From Branchiostoma floridae (Eukaryota; Chordata; Leptocardii; Amphioxiformes; Branchiostomatidae), in NCBI RefSeq assembly GCF_000003815.2, contig NC_049993.1, positions 884,575 through 948,574 of the forward strand: a stretch of DNA of 64,000 bases. Direction: 5' to 3'. The translations under genes and the position numbers were made by a program. Under the pieces are notes generated by a model, which made no database searches, was not told where the DNA came from, and saw nothing but the letters and a program-made list of their open reading frames with translations. Of this stretch, positions 11,500 through 22,029 are shown piece after piece (within the stretch, counting starts at the first letter, position 1; each line of letters starts with the position of its first letter).

Positions 11500-11760
11500 A
11501 AGTTTGACCAGTGTGACTTTCTGCTTCACGAAAATCCACCTTGTAGCAATACCTAGCCATGGGTACCGATGGGAAACCCAACTAGGGATCGAGGTACAAG
11601 TCGACTCGGAAGTCTACCTTGCCGAACATTCAGAGAATTCATAGAGGAGAAAAAACTTTATATGTGACCATTGCAACTATCCTACAGCACATGAAAAATC
11701 TTCTTTGGACAAGCATTGTAAAGCACGCCTAAGAAAAACACAACATTTCTTCGTAATGTG
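11500..11760 (+). pseudogene. Decayed zinc-finger coding sequence after the stop
   Basis: After the TAA at 11497-11499 the text still resembles fingers (FDQCDF, later a TGTGACCATTGCAACTATC stretch) but with frameshifts and stops. It records C-terminal shortening of the preceding gene and now lies in its 3' UTR. Confidence 0.6.
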
Positions 11761-11830
11761 ATTTCATAACATCTAAAAAATTCCTTTATCCGACCAGACA
11801 GCTTACCAGTGTAGTATGTCATCCGTCTGT

Positions 11831-11836
11831 AATAAA
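11831..11836 (+). promoter_or_regulatory. Candidate polyadenylation signal AATAAA
   Basis: Canonical hexamer 332 bp after the stop of the 11-finger gene. No transcript evidence is available, so use is inferred from position. Confidence 0.35.
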
Positions 11837-12239
11837 CACTAATGGTAAAATCTGTATGCGTAGTCGGTGGAAGAATAACTCTACAACGAAATCATTTACG
11901 TAGAAATATACCGTTGCAACTTGCATGTTAGAAGAACACAATAATAGACTGTTTGACTAAGTTGGGCCCTTGTCCTTGTCTTGTGACGTGGGATTCTGTG
12001 ACATGAAATGGTGTTTTAGTGACCCATGACTGATATTTAAGAACATATTAACTAATTAGTGTAAATAAGAAAGTTTGATAATTCTTGCGAAGCGTGGAAT
12101 CTGAAGCGTGCCTCTGTTACATAGAATACAGTTTCAGTGATTGTCATGTCTGATGTGTAAGAACATGATTTATTCGTGAACATAAGTTAAAGTTTGATTC
12201 CATTCTAATTCCATTTAATTGTATGTTGTGTGGTAGGTG

Positions 12240-13100
12240 CACAGTATTGTGCTGGCCGTACAATTTCACAGGTCAGTTTTAATTTTATAATAGGTCACAA
12301 TAATGTTGTTGGTAATAACTAATGGGCCAAGGGACATATCTCTACCATCTAACTAGGTGCTAAATGATAATGTAACATGAAATAACTAAAGACACTATGA
12401 TTATTATTTAAACACTATATAACTAACCTACACTTTATGTTAGTATCGCCGGCTTTGAATGTATAATAGTAAATTGATGTGTTGAACGTGTTGAATGTAT
12501 TTTCGGATGATGTGTTGAACGTTGTGAAAAAATATAATGATGCTTGTATAACATGAAACGTGTTCTCTATTGATGGAAGATGATTAGGGCTCGAAAGACC
12601 ACCTTCATATGCAGGTTAGTGCAGGTAAAATTGGACCTGTGCAGGTATTTCTGGTGTCTACCTGCACCTAACCTGAACTGGTCCATGTACTGGGTTTTAT
12701 ACATAAATGTCCTGTGATGTAAGTGTATGTGGATTGTTATTAGCTGCATAGACTTTTACTACCTATCAAGTATAAAAGAAAAGTAGCAGTGGTTCTTTAA
12801 CAATTCTATCATGATCCATACTTCCTAAATTCAGAGTGGTGCAGGTAAAGTTTGTCTGGTGCAGATAATTTGCAATGTTACCTGCACCTGTGCAGGTATG
12901 CAGAAAAAAAGTATGTCGAGCCCAGATGATGTAGTTGTGTAATTTACATATTTGTAAAGACACACATAGATAACATTGGCTATAAGGAGCTGGGTTAGTT
13001 CAAGATTTTATCAGAGTTAATTCATGGCAAGTGAAAGCTGATGTTATCAAAAGTACAAGTTACAGTATGTTTTGTTTCATTTGTGAAACATTTGATTGAT
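12240..13100 (+). other. 3' flank of zinc-finger unit 3 (paralogous block 2)
   Basis: Noncoding sequence similar to 640-1450 and 15830-16620. Matches include the AAAAAATATAATG and GTATAACATGAAA segments and the TAGATAACATTGGCTATA segment. Compared with its two relatives it contains one extra 339-bp insert (12585-12923). Confidence 0.6.
12585..12923. mobile_element. MITE with GGGCTCGA ends and TGCAGGTA repeats
   Basis: The insert starts with (TA)GGGCTCGA and ends with TCGAGCCC and is bordered by AGATGAT at 12578-12584 and 12924-12930. Inside are several GTGCAGGTA / TACCTGCAC motifs in both orientations. The two paralogous flanks at about 875 and 16415 lack it and so act as empty sites. GGGCTCGA-type ends and a short duplication suggest a hAT-like element (inference). 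Confidence 0.75.
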
Positions 13101-13244
13101 TGTGTCGGCCATGAAAAGTCATTTGTTTGAAAGGAAAGAGAGAAAACTTAACAATATGAGAAGGGGAGTGGCCACCTATCATGTAGGCAGCGGTTTTAGC
13201 ACATTAAATGGGTAATAAGGAACACAAAATCACCTTTAACCCTC

Positions 13245-13343
13245 AGATGTTCACCTTTCACCCCTTGCTGCTTCAGACGAACGCTTGCAGGAACGCGATC
13301 GAACGGAAGATTGTGTGGAGGTAAAAATCAACACTGGAAGCAG
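13245..13343 (+). other. Noncoding 5' exon of zinc-finger gene at 13.9 kb
   Basis: Ends at donor AAGCAG followed by GTAAGA at 13344. It matches 9463-9556 closely, and the intron leads to an acceptor TAG at 13851-13853, seven bases before the ATG at 13861. Conserved exon, donor, acceptor and start in two paralogues support the gene model. Confidence 0.65.
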
Positions 13344-13860
13344 GTAAGAACGTGAAATTTACAAAACTAATCGACTTATCATGGACCAAAGAATGTATAC
13401 GGCATTTCTGTGGTAAATGATCCGCATTGGTACGATATGTGTCACTTTTCGAGGTTACGAAATAGATGTAGGGAGGGGGGCGAAGTCACACGCCAAATCT
13501 GAGTCCTTCGAAACGAAACATAGGGCAGTTCTACACTAGTAAGTTATCACCATTGTATTATATAATTATAAATATAACAAAACAACAATCGAAATAATGT
13601 TAGAAGGGGAAATTGAAACGAATATTCAGTCGATACATGTGAGGACAAGTTATGTGGAATTCAGGAATAAAGTCATGGCAAAATTATAAAGGGAGAGGAG
13701 GCGGTAAGGAATGATTGGGCAGATTCTAATGGGATGGAAATTAAGTTTTACATTTGGCAGTTTGAGGAAATGTTCAGTGCTGGAGTTTAAGGTTTAACAG
13801 AAAACGTTTAGCTTATTTCTCATATTTCATCCATTCAAATATGTGCACATTAGGTTAGGC

Positions 13861-14808
13861 ATGGCTGAGGCAGGATATGGGTCTCCTACTGATGTTCTCC
13901 TGAAGCTCGGTAATGGGTCTCCTGTTGGAGTTTCATGTGACAGAGATGCAGGCAATGGCGGAGAGCAGACAGCAAGCAAAAACAGTTCGGAATGTGAACA
14001 AGAAGCACATACTGGTGAAAAACCTTATCTGTGTGATGATTGTGGTTACAGGACATCCCGGAAAGACCACTTATTCCAACATATGAGAACCCATGCAGGT
14101 GAAAAACCCTACAAGTGTGACCAGTGTGATTATTCTGCAGCACGGAAATCAACCTTAAACGATCATCTACTCAAACATACCGGTGAGAAACCCTACATGT
14201 GTGGGGAGTGTGGGTACAGGACAGCTGTAAGATGTAACCTTTACAGACATATGAAAATTCATACCGGTGAAAAACCCTACAAGTGTGACCAGTGTGATTA
14301 TTCTGCAGGACTGAAACAGCTTTTGGACAGACATCTAGCGAAACACACCGGTGACAAACCTTTTATGTGTGGGGAATGTGGGTACAGGACAACTCAAAAG
14401 TCTGCCTTATCCATACACATGAGAGCCCATACCGGTATAAAGCCATACAAATGTGACCAGTGTGATTATTCTGCTGCGCGGAAAAGTCATTTGGACATCC
14501 ATATTGCAAAGCACTCCAATGACAAACCCTTCATGTGTGGGGAATGTGGATTCAGGACAAATGATAGGAGTTCCCTATCCAGGCATATGAAAATACATAC
14601 TAGTGAAAAAACCTTCAAGTGTGACCAGTGTGATTATTCAGCTGCAAGGAAACACCATTTGGACAGACATCTTGCAAAGCACACCGGTGACAAACCCTAC
14701 ATGTGTGGGGATTGTGGGTACAGTGCAACTCAATGGTGTCACTTATCCAAACATATGAGAACACATACCGGTGAAAACCCCCACAAGTGTGACCAGTGTG
14801 ATTATTGA
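13861..14808 (+). CDS. C2H2 zinc-finger protein truncated by a MITE
   Basis: The start is the ATG at 13861, by homology with the sister gene (MAEAG, then GSPT and GSP motifs); an upstream GTG in the same frame lies across the splice acceptor and was rejected. Residues 1-52 are a leader, followed by nine complete fingers alternating the CGECGY and CDQCDY types with TGEKP-like linkers. Finger 10 stops after HKCDQCDY because a 203-bp MITE inserted at 14806 supplies TGA. Reading resumes in the array beyond the MITE (15009-15327). As written the protein has 315 residues and ends in half a finger. It may still be a working nine-finger DNA-binding protein, or an incipient pseudogene. Confidence 0.82.
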   Translation: MAEAGYGSPTDVLLKLGNGSPVGVSCDRDAGNGGEQTASKNSSECEQEAHTGEKPYLCDDCGYRTSRKDHLFQHMRTHAGEKPYKCDQCDYSAARKSTLNDHLLKHTGEKPYMCGECGYRTAVRCNLYRHMKIHTGEKPYKCDQCDYSAGLKQLLDRHLAKHTGDKPFMCGECGYRTTQKSALSIHMRAHTGIKPYKCDQCDYSAARKSHLDIHIAKHSNDKPFMCGECGFRTNDRSSLSRHMKIHTSEKTFKCDQCDYSAARKHHLDRHLAKHTGDKPYMCGDCGYSATQWCHLSKHMRTHTGENPHKCDQCDY

Positions 14809-15180
14809 GGGTCTGCATGGGGAGTTCCGACAACGATTTACGCTGAATTTAAAAGAACCCCCTACGTAATACGCTAAATCAAGGAAGGCAATTACGCTAA
14901 ATTTGGTCGCCTCGCTACGAATTACGTAGATAAGATGGTTTTCCCTACGAATTACGGGAAATAAAATTGGCTGCCTACGCCTTACGTAAAAGAGCATGCA
15001 GACCCTCATTATTCAGCTGCAAGGAAACACCATTTGGACAGACATCTTGCAAAGCACACCGGTGACAAACCCTACATGTGTGGGGATTGTGGGTACAGGG
15101 CAACTCAATGGTGTCACTTATCCAAACATATGAGAACACATACCGGTGAAAAACCCTACACGTATGACCAGTGTGATTAT
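14634..15180 (+). repeat. Recent two-finger duplication, 172-bp copies
   Basis: Positions 14634-14805 and 15009-15180 have the same length and differ at about five sites. Each copy covers a SAARKHHLDRH finger plus a CGDC-type finger. The MITE at 14806 sits exactly between the copies. This shows the alternating pair, not the single finger, as the unit of expansion. Confidence 0.85.
14806..15008. mobile_element. 203-bp MITE, TGAGGGTCTGCATG ends
   Basis: Perfect 14-bp inverted ends lie at 14806-14819 and 14995-15008. The flanking TTAT at 14802-14805 and 15009-15012 is the target-site duplication. Removing the insert plus one TTAT restores the finger reading frame, which proves insertion into an open finger array. 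The interior has repeated inverted TACGAATTACG / CGTAATTCG motifs. Superfamily not assigned. Confidence 0.92.
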
Positions 15181-15590
15181 TCTTCGGCACAGAAATCCAC
15201 TTTGGACAGACATCTTGTAGAAAACACTGATGAGAACCCTAAAAGTGCCAAGTGCGACTCTTTTGCTTCACAGAAATCCTCATTGGATAGACATCTAGCA
15301 ACACACACCGATGAGAAATCTTCATGAGTGTATACAGGACAAGTCAAACGTGTGACTTATCTAATCATATGCAAGCTCGCCGGAGTGAGAGGGAATGTGA
15401 CAAACCCTTTATGTGTGGGTAGTGTGGGTAAACAACAACTCAAAAGTCTGAATTATCGATATCCAGACATATGAGAACCAATACCGGTGAAAATACCCTA
15501 CAAATGTGACCAATGTAATTATTCTGCTGTAAACAGAAAACTACATTTGACAGCCATCTAGCAAAACACAGCGGTGAGAAACCTTCATGC
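15009..15590 (+). pseudogene. Stranded 3' part of the MITE-broken zinc-finger gene
   Basis: From 15009 to the TGA at 15325-15327 the frame encodes the rest of finger 10, one good CGDC finger, one finger with Cys to Tyr (TYDQC) and a lost histidine (VENT), and one degenerate finger (AKCDSF). Beyond 15327 finger text continues to about 15590 with stops and indels. An internal ATG could start the 15034-15327 part, but independent expression is unlikely. Confidence 0.7.
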
Positions 15591-15829
15591 TATCTTATTA
15601 CACGTGTTACAAGTGTCCTAAACTGATGTCTGAAAGTAAGCTTCCTCACAGTTTTGAGTGTGCACTAATGTGGTTTTAGGTCAAAGTCTATTTGTATTTC
15701 TGTTAGTTTTCAAGTGGCTGCAGTACTTAAACTATAGTGTCACCTGAGGGATGAACTGAACTGAAACTGAACTATTTGTATATAATTCTTTAATAAGATA
15801 TATTTGTAATCAGCTCTTTAATATTTTCT

Positions 15830-16620
15830 TGAACTGTGTGATGTATTGATAACACAGTAGAAAATCTCGACATATGTGATAACACTGTTAGCATCTGTAT
15901 GTGTTACTTTGCTTGTAAATTGGTACCTATCAAATGGAAGCAACGAAGACATGTACAGTACAGCAAAGATCTCGAGTCCTATCGGGCAGTGGCAGATAAT
16001 CTACATCACTGATATGGAGAACCATATAGCTTGTTAAAGAAATGCTCTATGAATGTCAAGAATATAGGATGTTTCACAACCAGCAAAAGATGAGTTATCA
16101 ATTTTTTCGGTTGAATAGCCGAGCATGTGACTTTGTGCCGACATCGTCGAAAAGTTTGAGCTTCATTAAGAATAACACATGAACAATCAGTGTTACAGTA
16201 ACATATAATGAAAGACTGTTATGCATATTTTAAACACTTATTCACTAACCTATACAGTATACAGCATCTGTTAGTACATGCAATAGTAAATTGATGATTA
16301 TGCTTAATCTGTGTTAAAGATTGGTCATTACTTATTAACGGAATTAATTATAAAATGAATATAATATATGATAATCTTGTATGACACAAAATATAATATC
16401 CATGACTAATAGATAACACAGTTTTGTAGCTTTTAGGCAATGATAGACATAGATAACACGTGCTATATGGAGCTCATTTAATTCAATATATTTTCATTCC
16501 TGGCAAGGAAAAGGAACTAAGAATATTAAAATTAAAAGTTATGTTATTTTTTCACGTGTAGACGTTTTCATTTATTTTGTTGGCCATTAAATGAGCGTTT
16601 TAGCAGTTGTTATTAAATAT
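15830..16620 (+). other. 3' flank of zinc-finger unit 4 (paralogous block 3)
   Basis: Noncoding. The stretch around 16190-16335 is nearly the same as 1300-1440, and 15955-16030 resembles 1060-1135. No gene is visible; 16620-17320 likewise shows nothing recognisable. Confidence 0.6.
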
Positions 16621-17330
16621 GTGTTGTAAACATGATGAGAACACCTATAAACACTTATAAAACAAGACCCCCCCCGCTCTACTCATGCAGAGGAAAGTCA
16701 GATAAAACTGACCTAGATTCCAACGGAGAGATAACCCTGTTTACCGTGTTGATGCTGCCGTAAGAGAGGAAGAGTACATTACACGGGTGAGACTAGTATA
16801 TGTATCACGTGGCAGAATTACAATAGAAACCGTCTTATTGTTGAAAATGTACAGTTCGTCATGCATGCGTGACCAATTTTGGAACAACGTTTTTTTTATT
16901 GCAACAGATAAATACATAACATGATGGCGACAAGCTCAAGCTCAACACGCTTATTTTCGTGCCGTCATCAAATACAAACTGAGTGTACAAAAACATTGGA
17001 GCAATGACAGACAAGCAAAGAATATAACAAAGGTAATGTTGAGTAATATTTTAAACATATTGCCCTTTTTTTTCAACATAAATCTATTTCTCATAGTCGT
17101 AGAAGAACTTTGTTACAACGAGTCAAAGAAATTTTAGATGGTAGCGGTCATTCCTACCTGTTCTTAATGTAACTCAGTGATATCAAATCTATATGTACCA
17201 TGATAAGATCTAAAATCTCCGATATGTTTATCCAAACCTCTCGCCATAACTTGAGCACTGATACCGGTAAGCTACGATTTTACAAGACTTGTAAAACAGC
17301 ACATACTATGGAAAAAAATACTTAGAATTA

Positions 17331-17660
17331 GATAATTTTGATCTACACTCGGCAATCACCAAAATTAGAATTAGTGCCCACCCTCTTGAAATTGAGAGAG
17401 GGCGGTACAAGAAGCTTCCTGTATGTAAAAGAACGTGCAAACAGTGCATGTCAAACATGGTGGAGGACGAAAAACATTTTACGCCAAACTGCTCTTTCTA
17501 TGATCACGAAAGAAAAGAGCTGTTCGAAGAGGCCACCAAATTCCACCCAGATTTCTTAACATTCACCGACAAAAAAAAATATTTCTCCTTCTAACGTCAC
17601 AAACCCCACACATAATAGAAAATGTGGAATTTTTCGTCTTCCGCTGTCTTCAAAAAGGAG
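17331..17660 (+). mobile_element. LINE C-terminal remnant (zinc-binding RT tail)
   Basis: The frame starting near 17334 reads a KIRISAHPLEIERGRYKK segment, then C-x2-C, EDEKHF and NCSFYDHERK, the CCHC-type tail of non-LTR reverse transcriptases, related to the copy at 3716-4034. It stops at 17592-17594, but after the A-run at 17572-17579 a shifted frame continues as TPHIIENVEFFVFRCLQKG, so a one-base change in the run broke it. The piece is 5'-truncated. Sequence to about 17850 may be its 3' UTR. Confidence 0.75.
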
Positions 17661-17860
17661 TCGAACACATTAACCCAGGATCTAGAGTTAGCTTTTACTA
17701 GTTTTAGAAATAGAGTAGACACCTTTGATATTGTTTTTACTTTGTCTGAATCTCTCATGTTACCTGCAATTAGCCAACGGGCATTAATTTGCAATAAGCT
17801 TTATTATTGTTATAACGAAATCATAGAATATAAGAAAATACATTTGTATTAGGTGGATAT

Positions 17861-18341
17861 TCCGACAGGTACTCCGAGCCAAGCTGGTAGGATAGAAGTT
17901 TAGTTATTGAAATCTTTGAATGATTGAACATACTGTAGATGTTTGGTGTTAATCGAGTCGGGTAGAAATGCAGACCCTCGAGTTATTAAATGGACTAAAT
18001 CATTATCAGATAGATCGTCCATGTTTATGGCAAATCCTACCAGCTTATGTAAATTGCTGAGAACAATGGTTGTAAGTCAGGCCCAAGAGTTTAGATGCAC
18101 AACAATTGCAACGGGCACAATGAAAGGCGAACTCAAGGCTGCACAATATTGCAAGAAAACAATATACTATAACACACAGTCTGACTAATATGAAAATCTG
18201 TATGTCTGAATATGACTTTTATATTGTTCACAGTAAATAAATTGTGTGTCTCGGTTTTACTGATTAAGGCTACGTTATGATGTTTGACAACGCTTTTATA
18301 AGCAGTATCATAATAAGCCGTTTCACAGAGGTTACCAGGCA
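17861..18341. other. No recognisable feature
   Basis: AT-rich sequence with short unrelated ORFs. I see no domain, repeat structure or splice-linked exon. Confidence 0.4.
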
Positions 18342-18530
18342 CGCGCAGGTGAGAGGAACTCTGGGTAATATGTCAAAGTTGAAGGCCCTCAGACGTCAAC
18401 AGTCTCGTCTCTACCATTGTTTAGATTTGTGTAACAATGTCCGGAACGTAATGGCGTTTGGAAAATGACGGAATGTTTACGTTCTGGGGCCCTCAACTTT
18501 GACATAATACCCATTTCTTCTCACCCGCGA
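18342..18530. mobile_element. Palindromic MITE, about 190 bp
   Basis: The arm from about 18344 to 18400 (CAGGTGAGAGGAA, then GTCAAAGTTGAAGGCC) is repeated inverted at about 18475-18530 (GGCCCTCAACTTTGAC, then TTCTTCTCACCCGCG). The long arms with a short centre fit a foldback MITE. Target-site duplication was not resolved. Confidence 0.65.
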
Positions 18531-18764
18531 AGGTGCGGAGCGCAGCAGACATTTTAGCGTTTTGACCAGTTTAACGGACATATCCGCACCCAGACAGGTG
18601 AGAAACCGTACAGGTGTAAGAAGTACGGCAGACAATTCAGTGTTTTGTCCAGCCTAAAAACACACATCCGCACCCACACAGGTGAGAAACCGTTCAAGTG
18701 TGAGAAATGCAGCAGACAGGTTGTTTTTTCTAAATACAAATCTTCTTTATTCTATGTAGACTAG
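18529..18764 (+). pseudogene. C2H2 zinc-finger fragment of a different subfamily
   Basis: The sequence encodes three partial fingers of the canonical [19 protein letters not shown] type, unlike the CDQCDY family nearby. The first is interrupted by a one-base deletion near 18577, the second has Cys to Tyr (CKKYGRQF), and the third reads KCEKCSRQ and then degenerates to a TAG at 18762-18764. No start or splice context is visible, so this is a relic. Confidence 0.75.
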
Positions 18765-19329
18765 TGTGCAGAGAAGAACGTTTCTTTTTGTTGCTGTTGT
18801 GCCTTAGTTAAGTAAGGTAATGACTTTTTACGTATTTTTTTTAAAATTAGAGATAGAAGTCTTTAGTTTACGACTGTTTTGTCAGGATTGTTTGTTTATT
18901 AAAGTTTGTTACATTCCACTGTAAAAAGAACCACTTTCTGTTATGAGCTTTCTGCAATTCAACAGGTGATTTTTTCTGATATACTTTCCGGTAATCTACT
19001 TGTGTCACCATATGTTTAATTGGTTGCAAAGATAAACTTTTAATTAGGGGGAGGTGTTAATACTAAATACCAAAATAGCCCTGATTTCCTGATGCAACAA
19101 GATGTTTTAAGCACTCCTGTGCAATAATTTTGAAATTTTCTTTCAAAAACCCCTCCCTACCATGAAAATTACTTTTTCAACACTGAAAATATGTGTTTTT
19201 GCCAAAATTCAAAGTTTCAACAATTTTGATCCAGTACAATGTAGAAACATGTTCCTGATTGGCCTTTAGATGGTTTTCCATGTGATATGCCATGCCCAAA
19301 GATTACTTGACACTATATAAAAGGTGAAG

Positions 19330-19357
19330 TCAAGGTCATATTGTAGGTCAAAGGTCA
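19330..19357 (+). promoter_or_regulatory. Nuclear-receptor-type motifs in left inverted repeat
   Basis: TCAAGGTCA (19330-19338) is the extended monomer site known for NR5A and ERR-type receptors. AGGTCAAAGGTCA (19345-19357) is a perfect DR1 direct repeat, the site class bound by HNF4 and RXR heterodimers. A further TCAAGGTCA is at 19502-19510. Binding is inferred only from sequence match. Confidence 0.5.
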
Positions 19358-20403
19358 CCAAAATGGTAAAAAATGTCTATATTTTTTACTAAAATTCACA
19401 AAAACTCAAATTTGTTAAGTTCAATGTAGAAAAAAGTTTGCTATGTGCCATTTGACCAAGTAATGCCATGGGAGTACTCTGTATTATAAAGAAATCAAAC
19501 TTCAAGGTCATATACATGTGCATAAAGGTATGTCGAAAGTTACAAAAATGCTCCAGAAAGACACTTTTTTTTTCAGTTGATATTTTATTCTAAATATTCA
19601 CGTGGGATATTTCAATCTATTTAGCATTATACGAGAAGTTAGTAGGCAGAACTAATTATGTAACCAGTACCCAATAAAAATACGAGAGTCACCGTCGTCC
19701 TTGAGCTGGGCCATTCACGATCTACGTTTGAACCCACTGACGTAATACTAACGCTGAAGGCATTGAGGTAAACTGTTCTTTTGCAAATTAATCATCAGCC
19801 TCTCCACTTTGGTCTAGCATAATGTTGGGGAATTAGTTTGTTCATGATGGGCCACGTGTTGGAAAATTGGAACTTTCATACCAAACCAAACCTACCTCTG
19901 CTGTGACAAGCTCTAATGTGACATGAAATGGGGTATGTTATTAAAGCTTCAAATACGTGAAAGGGCCAGGATGTGGCTTTCAACGCAAACTGTAGAGATA
20001 TTGCATAACATGAACAGACAACTTCTTTGATCAGATAGTTTATTTAACTTTCATATACCAGACATACGTTATGGGTTTTTCCGCCAAACCATTGGCCCCA
20101 ACAATATCGTCTGACCTACTGCAGGGTTACGTATGGTGTACATAACACTGATGTCTAATCATGATCAGCTATTGACTTCTTCATTAAACTGACCTACTTG
20201 CTACATGAAGATGGTTTTGTGATTGAAGTAAAAACATAGTCTTTGGGTGATGTCCTTAGTGGTAACAGTTTGGTGAATCTGTTTCTTTGTTCGGTCTTGT
20301 AGTACTCTGACCAGTAAGATGTTCCACTGCATTCATTGAGCAATATTTACATAATCTTTTGTGGACAGATATCTTTTCATAGCGACCACTAACTATTACT
20401 GAT

Positions 20404-20507
20404 GGATGTGCACTTTTTCTTATCTTATAATATGTGGCGGAACTTTCATCAAACTGGATGTGCACTTTTTCTTATCTTATATGATGTGGCGGAACTTTCA
20501 TCAAACT
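20404..20507 (+). repeat. 52-bp tandem duplication inside the long-TIR element
   Basis: Two copies beginning GGATGTGCACTTTTTC at 20404 and 20456 differ at only a few positions. Confidence 0.9.
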
Positions 20508-21610
20508 CATTATGATGCAGATAATTTCATATCGAGTATTCAATGGATTGCTGTTGCTATTTCACCGTACATAGGCTAATATTGAAACTTTTGAGTGTCA
20601 TGGTTTACTTGCATTTTGTATGCCCGCTTCCTCACCAAAATAAATCCACTAGTCACTACAGTCCAAACAAAGTGAGAAATAAAAAAAGAACTATCAGTGT
20701 TAGACCTGTTAGAAGAAATCGTTTAGGGAGTCCCAAGAAAACATTTTTATGTCAAGATGAGGGAAGGGGATGGCATTCCAACTATGCGTTATGACCGTAA
20801 GGGCTGTTATGAGGAGCAGGTCTGCAGGAAGTGGGAGCGAACAATGGGACGAAGGGCTTCAAACAAGAGAGAAGGCCCTGCATGCCATGCAGAAGAGGGA
20901 GAAGGAACAGAATAGGGGTGATACAGCGTTGGTTTGTCAACCGGTGCAGAAGCTAGCCTCCTTAGGCGGCTCTACAGGCCCTAATTAGAGTGCCATAAAA
21001 ATTCAGACCCATGTAGAAGGTTAGCTGCATTGGGTTTTGCATTCCCATTAAATTGCCCTAGACCCTTTGGATGAACCCACTGCCCCTGCGGCCTTAACAA
21101 TACTATAAGAGTATAAAAGATCATAAAAGAGTATGAGAATGCTAATTCTTTGTACATTCATGAGGAGATGCCAGAGCATTTTTAAGCACCCAAATGCACA
21201 TTTATTTCTGTGATGTAATATGTCATTAAGAGGTCAGTCGGTTGGTTTTCTTTGTGACTGACATTAATTCAGGTGGCTGTGGCTGTCATACGTACTGTAC
21301 CTAATTAATTCTGTCTAGTACCTTCTCATATAATGCAAAATAAATTGAAACGCCCCAAACATTGACATTTCCGAGAGAATACCAAACACAGTTTTTCCAT
21401 TTGACCCTGGAGCATTTTGGTGACCTTTTTTTTATCTGCAATATGACCTTGAATTAGAACTTTTCTCACAGTGCAGAAAACGCTAATGGGATGATTAAAA
21501 TCACATGAAAATCAAATGGCCTATTACAAACATTTTCGCTAAATTGAACTTGACAAATTGTAGAATGTTGTGATTTTGCACCAAAAATAGGCATTTTTAT
21601 ACTGTTTCGC

Positions 21611-21638
21611 TGACCTTTGACCTACAATATGACCTTGA
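21611..21638 (-). promoter_or_regulatory. Nuclear-receptor-type motifs in right inverted repeat
   Basis: This is the inverted counterpart of 19330-19357, with 28 bases conserved exactly: a perfect DR1 (21611-21623, minus strand) and TCAAGGTCA (21630-21638, minus strand). Another TCAAGGTCA is at 21444-21452 on the minus strand. The motif set is kept while much of the surrounding arm has diverged. Confidence 0.5.
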
Positions 21639-22029
21639 ACCTTCCCTTTTTATGATGCATATTACTCTCATGGCATGGCATGTCAGATGGAAAACCATTA
21701 AAGGGCCAATCATGAACATAGTTCTGCGTTAGACTTGATCAAAATTGTTGTAGCTTTAAATATTGTCAAAAAATAGGCGTTTTGTGGTTCAAAAAGGAAT
21801 TTTCGGGGTAGGGAGGGGTTTTTGAAAGAAAATTTCAAAATAATTGCACAGGAGTCCTTAAAACGTCTTGTTGCATCAGGAAATTAGGGCTAAAGTTGAG
21901 TCTGTACGTTTTTGTAAAATAACATTTCCCCCTATTTTAATTAATATACTTTGCTTATTTTCAGGAAAATGTGAGTTTGAAATACACCCAAACCTGAGTT
22001 TTAATGCCACTGATATGATGCGTTTTTAC

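Larger units (their letters stand above)
19047..21934. mobile_element. 2.9-kb element with about 550-bp terminal inverted repeats
   Basis: The left arm, about 19047-19590, and the right arm, about 21390-21934, are inverted copies: GGGGGAGGTGTTA versus its complement at 21920-21932, CAACAAGATGTTTTAAG versus CTTAAAACGTCTTGTTG, and the AGGTCA cluster in both. TTTTAATTA at 19038-19046 and 21935-21943 forms a 9-bp target-site duplication. The interior (19.6-21.4 kb) shows no transposase; two overlapping ORFs at 20543-20988 have no known motif. It is therefore a non-autonomous foldback-like transposon. Confidence 0.85.

Noticed and set aside
13843..13860. Upstream GTG start for the zinc-finger gene
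   Set aside because: It lies across the splice acceptor at 13851-13853; the sister gene starts at the homologous ATG.
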